Shown: positions 1-5,684 of the stretch, piece by piece | Numbering within the stretch: position 1 is the stretch's first letter | Layout: every line of letters begins with the position of its first letter | Source: JBHJHK01 sp050330975 | Lineage (GTDB): Bacteria; Pseudomonadota; Gammaproteobacteria; Competibacterales; Competibacteraceae | Reading direction: 5' to 3' | Assembly (NCBI GenBank): GCA_050330975.1 | Contig: JBHJHK010000099.1 | Span: forward strand, 1 to 5,684 | DNA: 5,684 bases | Translations under genes and position numbers: made by a program | The notes under the pieces: generated by a model | Told to the model about the DNA's origin: nothing | Seen by the model: the letters and a program-made list of their open reading frames with translations, nothing else | Database searches by the model: none

Positions 1-1
1 G

Positions 2-676
2 ATCCAGGCCCTCTCTCCACCTCTGCCGTCCCCCCCAACCCCCCCCCGGGACATCCCCGGGGTGGACACCGCCCAAGGCCTCGCCCGCCTGCGCCACAAC
101 GCCGCCGCCTACCGAGACCTGCTGGGCACCTTCGACGAAGACCATCGCCGCGACCTAGAATGCCTGGAGGCGCTGTTGGCCGGCGGGGAACACCAGCGCG
201 CGGCGGCCCTGGTCCATGCTCTCAAGGGAGCGGCGGGCAATGTCGGCGCCGTGGCACTCCACGCCGCCGCCCGCGACCTGGAGGCCGCCTTGGCATCCGG
301 GGGAGATTTCCACAGCCCTTTGGCCCAGGTCGCCGCCGAGCACCGGCGGGTCTTCGCCGGGCTGGAGGTCTTGAGGGGTCCCACGGCCCCCGCCACCCCC
401 CCCAGTGGCGAGGCCGGAACCTTGGATAGTGACGCCCTGGGTCGAGCCCTGGACGACCTGGCAGCGCTCATCGACGCCCGCAGCTTCGACGCCCCCCGAG
501 GGCTGGAGGCCGTGGAGGCGTCCTTGGCAGGGCACATGACCGAACCCTATGGCGCCCTGCGGCGCGCCGTGGAACACTTCGACTTCGAGGGCGCCCGAGA
601 CCTCGTCGATCGATTGCGCGCCCTGGAACGCCCCGATGACGCGCCCGCTACCGTGGGGCTTGCCCAGAGTCCTTGA
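2..676 (+). CDS. C-terminal part of a probable hybrid sensor histidine kinase (HPt domain plus helical tail), 5' end outside window
   Basis: The reading frame is open from the first bases to the TGA at 674-676, giving 224 visible residues with no N-terminus. A GTG at 62 could be read as a start, but it lies inside the conserved lead-in to the HPt domain (DIPGVD, like AGID in the next gene), so the gene almost certainly begins upstream. Visible order: a Pro/Ser-rich linker (residues 1-16), an HPt domain (about 18-105) with the phospho-accepting His in HALKG (residue 72, codon 215-217) followed by AGNVGAV, a short Pro-rich spacer, then a helical tail (about 141-205) containing LAGH and FEGAR. 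HPt domains relay phosphate between receiver domains in the cytoplasm. The C-terminus is related to that of the 1582-residue kinase downstream, so the two genes look like neighbouring paralogues. That the missing part holds kinase and receiver domains is inferred; a stand-alone receiver-HPt protein is possible. Confidence 0.85.
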   Translation: MQALSPPLPSPPTPPRDIPGVDTAQGLARLRHNAAAYRDLLGTFDEDHRRDLECLEALLAGGEHQRAAALVHALKGAAGNVGAVALHAAARDLEAALASGGDFHSPLAQVAAEHRRVFAGLEVLRGPTAPATPPSGEAGTLDSDALGRALDDLAALIDARSFDAPRGLEAVEASLAGHMTEPYGALRRAVEHFDFEGARDLVDRLRALERPDDAPATVGLAQSP

Positions 677-687
677 GGCACCTCAAG
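672..687 (+). other. Small perfect inverted repeat over the upstream stop codon
   Basis: CTTGAG (672-677) and CTCAAG (682-687) form a 6-bp stem around a 4-base loop, and the TGA stop of the upstream gene lies in the left arm. No run of T follows, so this does not look like a Rho-independent terminator. It may be chance or may affect mRNA stability or translation at the junction. The rest of the 69-base gap (677-745) shows no convincing -35/-10 pair, which favours transcription continuing into the next gene. Confidence 0.3.
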
Positions 688-731
688 ACCATCGCCCCAC
701 ACTCCAAGCCCCACCACCCAACAAGGCGCCT

Positions 732-735
732 AGGA
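732..735 (+). promoter_or_regulatory. Probable ribosome binding site for the 1582-aa kinase
   Basis: AGGA lies 10 bases upstream of the ATG at 746. An in-frame TAG at 731-733 overlaps it and rules out any earlier start in this frame, so ATG 746 is the first possible initiation codon. The spacing is slightly long but acceptable. Confidence 0.5.
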
Positions 736-745
736 TGACCCGGCT

Positions 746-1480
746 ATGAATGACCCCCTGGCGATTTCTCTGATTTTGCTCACCGAACTGACGGGTATCG
801 GCAGCGAACCAGAGCACGTCTTGATGCACCATATCCTCCAAGCGTTCTTCTGGGGGACCTTGGTGATGCTGGCGCACTTCAAACAACGGGTCCAGTTCGC
901 CGTCCACGAGGCGTGGCTGCAGTTTGGTTTTGGCATTGGTCTGTTGCGGGAGGTGTTACTCATCGCCACCACCCTGGCGGGGGCCTATGGCGTCATGGAG
1001 TCCACCACCGTCGTCCTGTTGCTCCCCCTAGAGCACGCCTTGGCCGACGGGGCGGCGGTGGTCATCGCCGGGGCGTTTGTCCACTACCTCACCCACCGGG
1101 AGCACCTGGCGCGGCGCTACCTCCTAGGGGCCGTGGGGAGTGTTGTGCTGTGCTATCTCGTCGTCTCCAGCGGCTGGATCGCCGCGATCGCCGCCGATCC
1201 CAACACCGCCTTTCACCACCACTGGGGAGCGGGGCTGTTCGCCATCAACGCCGGCTTCTGGCTCGCCTTGGCTCTGGTGGTGCTCAGTCGCGAGGCCAGG
1301 GGTTGGATGCTCCCCGTGGTGTGCTTGTCTTTGTCGTTGTTCTGGGGGGAGACCTGCATGGCCCTGGTGAATCTGGCCTTGGGATCCACCGGCGACTCCC
1401 TCACCAAAGCCCTGGAAAACCTCTTGGCCATGGGGGCCGTTTTGCCCCTGGGCTACCTCTATATCAAAGACCAAGCCGTA
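746..1480 (+). other. Region encoding the multi-pass, histidine-rich membrane input domain
   Basis: These codons give residues 1-245, made mainly of long hydrophobic stretches separated by short charged loops, which fits a MASE-like 7-8 helix sensory domain rather than a periplasmic ligand-binding domain between two helices. I do not recognise the family. Twelve histidines occur in the first 160 residues, including H24, H28/H29, H44, H54, H97, H113, H117, H120 and an HHH at 157-159. Several sit at or in predicted helices, so a metal, heme or quinone ligand is conceivable but unproven. No HAMP domain is seen; the signal would pass through the coiled coil at 245-296. Confidence 0.65.
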
Positions 1481-4400
1481 ACCCTCAAGGGGGCCTTGGA
1501 CCACCTGGAAAATCGGGTCCAAGAGCGCACTCGCGAGTTGCTCCTGGCCGAACGAGAAGCCCAACGCAAGGCCAAGTTGCTGGTCGAGGCCCAACGGGAG
1601 GTCCGGGACAAAGCCCACAACCTGGAATTGACCCTCGCCAATATGGCCCAGGGCATCATCGTCCGGGACGCCAAGGATAACATCGTGTTGTTCAACGACC
1701 GGCTCAGCCAACTCCTCGGGGTGCCCAAGGAGCTGTATCAGAACAACACGAGCTCAGAGATCCTCAACGATTACCACCACAGCCAGGGGGACTACGACAG
1801 CTTAGCCCCCAACACCTTCGACAAAATCACCCGCTGGGTCAGCAAAAAGCTGGCCGGCGAGCGCTTGGAGCCCTTGAGCTACGAGCGTCAGCTCAAGGAC
1901 GGGCGGTGGCTACTGGTGAACTTCCTGCCCTTGCCCAACGGCGGCGAGGTGCGCACCTTCCTCGACATCACCTCCCAAAAGCACGCCGAGCAGGAAGCCC
2001 AGCACAAGGCCCGGGATCTCGAGGTGATTCTGGCCAACATGGACCAGGGGATCATCGTCCGCGACAGCGACGACCGAATCTTGCTGTTCAACGACCGTCT
2101 CAGTGAACTCTTGGGGGTACCCAAGGCGATGTACCAAAACAACGCCAGTTCCCAGGCCCTCTACCAATACCACATGGCCCAGGGGGACTTCGACAACACC
2201 CCCGAGACCATCCAGCGGCAAATCGCCACTTGGACGGAGCGCAAGGCGGCGGGGGAACCGGTGGAAGCCCTGCGCCACGAGCGACAACTCAAGAGTGGGC
2301 GCTGGATTCTGGCCATGTACCAACCCTTGCCCGACGGGCGGGAGGTGCGCACCTTCCTCGATATCACCTCCCAAAAGCGCGCCGAGCACGAGGCCCTGCA
2401 AAAGGCCAGGCTGCTGGAATCCACCCTCGAACACATGGGCCAGGGGCTGACCATGTTCGACGGCGATTGGCGGCTGGTGGTCTCCAACGAACGCTATCGA
2501 GAGCAGTTCAACCTACCCTGGGCGGCGTTGGTGCCCGGAACCCCCTTTGAGGCCATCGTCGGCTTGGTGCTCCGCCGGGATTACCCCCGTGCCGAGGCCG
2601 AGGAAAGGCTGCGCACTAGCCGCGACCCCAAGCGGATGACCGCCATCGTCCGCCACGAGGTGGCGAGGCCCAACGGCCGCCACCTGGAACTCCTCAGCAG
2701 CCCCATCCCCGGTGGGGGCTTTGTGTTGACCACCACGGACATCACCGAGCGCAAGCGCGCCGAGGAGGCCTTGATCACCCAGGAGGGTCTCCTCAACACC
2801 GCCTTGAGCAATATGTCCGACGGTTTGTGCGTTCTCGACGCCGAGATGCGCTACACCGTGGTCAACGACCGCTACCGGGCCCTGTTGTCCTGTATCGATC
2901 CCGACAAAATCCGCATTGGCACCCCCATGGCCTCCGTCGCCAACGACTTGGCGGCTATGGGTTACTACGGCTCCGGCGACCCCAAAGCCCTGGCGGTGGA
3001 GCGCATGGCGGTCCTGGCCAACGGCGACCACGACGAACGGGAGATCGAGGTCTGTGGCCGCCGCCCCTTGCTGGTGCGCAAGGCGCCCTTGGACGGAGGG
3101 GGGGCGGTGGTGACCATGACCGACATCTCCGAGCGCAAGCGGGCCGAGGGGGCGCTGTTGGCGGCCAAGGAACAAGCCGAGGAGGCCGCCAGGGCCAAGA
3201 GCGAATTTTTGGCCAACATGAGCCACGAAATCCGCACCCCCTTGAACGCCATCATCGGCATGACCTACCTGGTGAGCCAAACCCCGTTGGGCGACAAACA
3301 ACGCAACTACGTCGACAAGATCCAAGCCGCCGGCAAGTCGTTGCTCAACGTCATCAACGACATCCTCGACTATTCCAAGATCGAAGCCGGACGGGTCGAG
3401 TTGGAGGTAGTGGACTTCACCTTGTCGAGAGTGTTGCAAAACACCATGGACCTGCTCTGCGAGCAGGCCCAGGCCAAAGGCTTGGAATTTTTGCTGCTCC
3501 AGCCCCCCGACGTCCCCGACGCCCTGCGGGGCGATCCGGTGCGTCTAGAGCAGATTTTGGTCAATTTGGTCTCCAATGCCGTCAAGTTCACCGACCGCGG
3601 CGAAGTGGTGGTGAGCGTCGAGGCCGTCACTGTCGCCGAAGGGGCGACGGTGCTGCGCTTTGCCGTGCAAGACACCGGTATCGGCATGACCGAGGCCCAA
3701 CGGGCGCGGTTGTTCCAGTCCTTCTCCCAGGCCGATGAGTCCACCACCCGGCGGTTTGGCGGTACGGGGTTGGGCTTGGCCATCAGCCAGCGCCTGGCCA
3801 AACTCATGGGCGACGGCATCGACGTCGACAGCCAACCGGGTCGCGGCAGTCGGTTTCACTTCGGTGCCCGCTTTGGCCTCAGTCAAAAGCCCGCCGAGTT
3901 GCTGCGCCGCAGCAAGGGAGATTTGGGGGCGTTGAAGGTCTTGATTGTCGACGACAACCCCAGTGCCCGCACCGTCCTTCGCACCCTCGTCGAGGGCTTT
4001 GGCTTTGAGCCCCACCTCGCCGCCTCGGGGACCGAGGCCCTGGCGATATTGCTCCACAATCACCAACTCCATCGCCAACCCTTCGACGTGATCCTGATGG
4101 ACTGGCGCATGCCGGGGTTGGACGGCATTGCCACTGCCCAGCGGATCGGCACCGATTTGGGCTTTGAGTCGCCCCCCACCGTGGTCATGGTGACCGCCTA
4201 CGATCGCAGCGAAGCGGCCCTCCGAGCCCTGGATGTCGGCATCAAAGCCATCCTCAGCAAACCCATCAACGCCTCGCAACTGCTCGACGGCATCATGGAA
4301 GCCCTGGGCTATGGCAAAGCCATCGAGGAGAGCCCGACCACCTCCAAAGCACCCTCCCCGCCCCACCCCCTGACGGGGGCGAAGGTGTTGCTGGTGGAGG

Positions 4401-5494
4401 ATAACCTCATCAACCAACAGGTGGCCCGGGAGTTGCTCCAGGGTTTTGGCCTCGCGGTCACCGTGGTCGACACCGGTCCAGGGGCCATCGCCGCCGCCAC
4501 CCAGGGCACTTTTGACGCCATCCTCATGCATATTCAGATGCCGGGGATGGACGGCTACCAGGCGACCCACCACCTGCGCCACGACTTGGGTCTCCTCGGG
4601 GTACCCATCATCGCCAAGACGGCCCACGCCATGGCCGACGAACGCCAGCGCTGCATGGACGCCGGCATGGACGACCACCTGGCCAAACCCATAGATCCCG
4701 AGGCCTTCGCTATCACCCTGACGCGCTGGATCCCCCCTCATCAAACCGCGCCGCCCACCGCCAGCCGGACGGGCGAGGCAGCGGTGGAGTCGGTGGAGGA
4801 GCAGCGCGGACGGCACTTGGACCCCGAGGTCTTGGCGGGTATCGACCTCGAGGCCGCCTTGGCTCGGGTGGGTCACAACGAGGCGCTTCTCCAGGGCCTG
4901 CTGCTGGATTTTCACCGCGACTACGGCAATGCCAGGGCGGGTATCGCCGCGGCTTTGCGGCGGGGCGACACCGCCGGGGCCATGGGTGCCCTCCACCAAC
5001 TGAAGGGGGTGGCGGGCAACTTGGGGGCCGTGGGGCTCCATCGCTGTTGTGAGGGCCTGGAATCAGCGACCATGGCATCGGACACCGAATTGTCCCGGGC
5101 GTTGGCGGCTTTTGAGGGGTCCTTTGACGAGGTCATGGCGGGGCTGGCGGCCCTCGAGGCCCCTGTGTCCCCTGGACGTCGGGGGGCACAACCGGGGATG
5201 GGCGACGAGGTGGGTCCTTTGGACCGCGCCGCATTGGAGCCCCTCCTCGAGGAACTCGGCTTGCACCTCGCTGCCCAGAGTTTGGAGGCCTCTGATCTGC
5301 TGCCCGACCTCCACCGGGCCCTGGCCGGCCACTTTGTGGAAATCTACGACGACCTCGCCCAGGGCCTCGACGCCTTGGACTTTGAAGGCGCTCGGACGGC
5401 CCTCGACGCCCTGGCGGTCGCCCTCGCCCCCCACGATCCTCAGGTGCTGGTCCATGACGGAAACCCCTCGCCCGCGCGTGCTGATCGTCGATGA
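746..5494 (+). CDS. Membrane-bound hybrid sensor histidine kinase: multi-TM, 4 PAS, HisKA, HATPase, REC, REC (degenerate), HPt
   Basis: This is an intact 1582-residue multistep sensor kinase. Residues 1-245 carry about seven or eight hydrophobic segments (near 24-43, 58-83, 87-113, 125-148, 160-180, 187-212, 226-240), so the N-terminus is an integral membrane input domain. A charged coiled coil (245-296) follows, then four PAS domains of the PAS_7 kind (about 291-415, 423-547, 555-670, 682-798), each ending in a DIT/DIS motif and a helix. HisKA has MSHEIRTPLN with phospho-His827. The ATPase domain has an N box (N940/N944), DTGIG (976-980), an F box (989-997) and GGTGLGL (1005-1011). Receiver 1 (1063-1185) has D1069/D1070, phosphoacceptor D1119, T1150 and K1172. 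Receiver 2 (1212-1330) keeps E1218/D1219, T1292 and K1314 but has H1262 where the phosphoacceptor Asp belongs. The HPt domain (about 1358-1470) has His1417 in HQLKG, followed by a helical tail (1492-1556). The layout after the PAS domains resembles BarA-type kinases, with an extra receiver. The ligand is unknown. The downstream regulator overlaps its 3' end. Confidence 0.95.
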   Translation: MNDPLAISLILLTELTGIGSEPEHVLMHHILQAFFWGTLVMLAHFKQRVQFAVHEAWLQFGFGIGLLREVLLIATTLAGAYGVMESTTVVLLLPLEHALADGAAVVIAGAFVHYLTHREHLARRYLLGAVGSVVLCYLVVSSGWIAAIAADPNTAFHHHWGAGLFAINAGFWLALALVVLSREARGWMLPVVCLSLSLFWGETCMALVNLALGSTGDSLTKALENLLAMGAVLPLGYLYIKDQAVTLKGALDHLENRVQERTRELLLAEREAQRKAKLLVEAQREVRDKAHNLELTLANMAQGIIVRDAKDNIVLFNDRLSQLLGVPKELYQNNTSSEILNDYHHSQGDYDSLAPNTFDKITRWVSKKLAGERLEPLSYERQLKDGRWLLVNFLPLPNGGEVRTFLDITSQKHAEQEAQHKARDLEVILANMDQGIIVRDSDDRILLFNDRLSELLGVPKAMYQNNASSQALYQYHMAQGDFDNTPETIQRQIATWTERKAAGEPVEALRHERQLKSGRWILAMYQPLPDGREVRTFLDITSQKRAEHEALQKARLLESTLEHMGQGLTMFDGDWRLVVSNERYREQFNLPWAALVPGTPFEAIVGLVLRRDYPRAEAEERLRTSRDPKRMTAIVRHEVARPNGRHLELLSSPIPGGGFVLTTTDITERKRAEEALITQEGLLNTALSNMSDGLCVLDAEMRYTVVNDRYRALLSCIDPDKIRIGTPMASVANDLAAMGYYGSGDPKALAVERMAVLANGDHDEREIEVCGRRPLLVRKAPLDGGGAVVTMTDISERKRAEGALLAAKEQAEEAARAKSEFLANMSHEIRTPLNAIIGMTYLVSQTPLGDKQRNYVDKIQAAGKSLLNVINDILDYSKIEAGRVELEVVDFTLSRVLQNTMDLLCEQAQAKGLEFLLLQPPDVPDALRGDPVRLEQILVNLVSNAVKFTDRGEVVVSVEAVTVAEGATVLRFAVQDTGIGMTEAQRARLFQSFSQADESTTRRFGGTGLGLAISQRLAKLMGDGIDVDSQPGRGSRFHFGARFGLSQKPAELLRRSKGDLGALKVLIVDDNPSARTVLRTLVEGFGFEPHLAASGTEALAILLHNHQLHRQPFDVILMDWRMPGLDGIATAQRIGTDLGFESPPTVVMVTAYDRSEAALRALDVGIKAILSKPINASQLLDGIMEALGYGKAIEESPTTSKAPSPPHPLTGAKVLLVEDNLINQQVARELLQGFGLAVTVVDTGPGAIAAATQGTFDAILMHIQMPGMDGYQATHHLRHDLGLLGVPIIAKTAHAMADERQRCMDAGMDDHLAKPIDPEAFAITLTRWIPPHQTAPPTASRTGEAAVESVEEQRGRHLDPEVLAGIDLEAALARVGHNEALLQGLLLDFHRDYGNARAGIAAALRRGDTAGAMGALHQLKGVAGNLGAVGLHRCCEGLESATMASDTELSRALAAFEGSFDEVMAGLAALEAPVSPGRRGAQPGMGDEVGPLDRAALEPLLEELGLHLAAQSLEASDLLPDLHRALAGHFVEIYDDLAQGLDALDFEGARTALDALAVALAPHDPQVLVHDGNPSPARADRR
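1622..1999 (+). repeat. PAS repeat unit 1 (tandem duplication within the kinase gene)
   Basis: This encodes residues 293-418. Aligned without gaps to residues 425-550 it shows 78 of 126 identical residues by hand count (about 62%), with a period of 132 residues or 396 bases. Shared blocks include QGIIVRD, FNDRLS, LLGVPK, ERQLK and EVRTFLDITSQK. At the DNA level the block starting at 1946 nearly matches the one at 2342, with one difference in about 37 bases. Confidence 0.85.
2018..2395 (+). repeat. PAS repeat unit 2 (copy of unit 1)
   Basis: This encodes residues 425-550, the second copy of the duplicated PAS domain. The centre of the fold (residues about 480-510 here against 348-378 in unit 1) has diverged most, while the N-terminal strand and the C-terminal strand-plus-linker are nearly unchanged. 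The third and fourth PAS domains (about 555-670 and 682-798) belong to the same broad type but are much more divergent. Confidence 0.85.
5442..5446 (+). promoter_or_regulatory. Probable ribosome binding site for the downstream response regulator
   Basis: AGGTG lies 7 bases before the ATG at 5454, inside the coding sequence of the preceding kinase. Its spacing supports that ATG as the start and fits translation coupled to the kinase gene. Confidence 0.5.
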
Positions 5495-5684
5495 CGATCG
5501 CACCAACCTCCGCCTCCTGGGCAGCTTGTTGACGACGCGCTGCAATGTGAGCGTGGCCCTCGACGGCACCCAAGCGCTCAAGCTCCTCGCCACCCAGCCG
5601 GACATCGCTTTGGTGTTCCTCGACCTACAGCTGCCGGACATGAGCGGCTACGCCGTGGCCCAGGCGTTGAGGGCCGACCCCGGG
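5454..5684 (+). CDS. Response regulator, N-terminal receiver domain only (3' end outside window)
   Basis: Seventy-seven codons are visible, with no stop before the window ends. The protein begins with a short Pro/Arg-rich lead, then VLIVDDD (residues 9-15) supplying the acidic pocket D13/D14, followed by TNLRLL. LDLQLPDMSGY places the phosphoacceptor at D57. The conserved Thr and Lys of the domain lie beyond the window. ATG 5454 is favoured because the receiver's first strand starts eight residues later and a Shine-Dalgarno-like AGGTG precedes it. The gene overlaps the last 41 bases of the kinase gene in another frame, which argues for one operon and coupled translation. The likely role is terminal acceptor of phosphate from the kinase's HPt domain. 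The sequence style resembles receivers that precede GGDEF or HD-GYP outputs, but the output is not visible, and a single-domain regulator or another hybrid kinase is also possible. Confidence 0.88.
   Translation, partial: MTETPRPRVLIVDDDRTNLRLLGSLLTTRCNVSVALDGTQALKLLATQPDIALVFLDLQLPDMSGYAVAQALRADPG

Noticed and set aside
62..676. A complete 204-residue protein starting at GTG 62
   Set aside because: The frame is open back to the window start, the HPt lead-in motif (DIPGVD) spans this codon, and no ribosome binding site precedes it. It is better read as the end of a longer protein.
724..731. Palindrome AGGCGCCT just before the kinase start, as a possible operator
   Set aside because: An 8-base GC palindrome is expected often by chance here, and no promoter elements surround it.
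913..1680. Same-strand alternative frame of 255 codons
   Set aside because: It overlaps the membrane domain frame, is Gly/Arg/Pro/His-rich with low complexity, and competes with a frame that has clear domain content.
2513..3439. Antisense open frame of 308 codons
   Set aside because: It is the mirror of the PAS3-HisKA coding region, with biased composition and no motif.
3545..5041. Long antisense open frame of 498 codons
   Set aside because: It lies wholly opposite the kinase's ATPase, receiver and HPt coding region. Its translation is Gly/Val/Gln/His-rich with no recognisable domain, as expected for the antisense shadow of a GC-rich gene.
1..5684. Window ends GATCC and CCCGGG resemble restriction cloning ends
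   Set aside because: This may reflect how the fragment was obtained, but it has no biological meaning and could be chance in GC-rich DNA.
1..5684. tRNA, rRNA, CRISPR, insertion sequence or phage elements
   Set aside because: Coding sequence covers nearly the whole window. Apart from the PAS duplication and the small hairpin, no repeat arrays, terminal inverted repeats, transposase motifs or cloverleaf-like segments were seen.

Overview
The window is part of a dense, GC-rich bacterial gene cluster for multistep phosphorelay signalling. All supported genes are on the + strand. The GC-rich codon use, the membrane-anchored hybrid kinase with PAS, receiver and HPt modules, and the very short gaps and overlaps fit a Gram-negative proteobacterium. 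Nothing here fixes the genus, and no mobile element, RNA gene or CRISPR array is visible.

Layout. (1) Positions 2-676 hold the 3' end of a gene that enters from outside the window. It encodes a proline-rich linker, a histidine phosphotransfer (HPt) domain and a conserved helical tail, so it is most likely the C-terminus of another hybrid sensor kinase. (2) A 69-base gap (677-745) contains no recognisable promoter or terminator, only a small hairpin over the upstream stop codon and a Shine-Dalgarno-like AGGA. (3) Positions 746-5494 encode one intact 1582-residue hybrid sensor histidine kinase. Its order is a multi-pass membrane domain, coiled coil, four PAS domains, HisKA, HATPase, receiver 1, receiver 2, HPt and helical tail. 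(4) Overlapping its last 41 bases, a response-regulator gene starts at 5454 and runs off the window end. Only its receiver domain is visible, so its output domain is unknown.

Inferred working: the large kinase would autophosphorylate at His827, pass phosphate to Asp1119 in receiver 1, then to His1417 in its own HPt, and from there perhaps to Asp57 of the downstream regulator. The upstream HPt-bearing protein has a related C-terminus and could feed the same regulator, but that is inference.

The most notable anomaly is in receiver 2 of the large kinase. It looks canonical except that the phosphoacceptor aspartate is replaced by histidine (H1262), so it probably cannot take part in ordinary His-Asp transfer. 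Other points of interest are a recent-looking tandem duplication of the first two PAS domains, a histidine-rich membrane input domain that I cannot assign to a family, and a tail shared by the two adjacent HPt proteins. I see no clear sign of a wholly new kind of system: this is a known architecture with unusual details.
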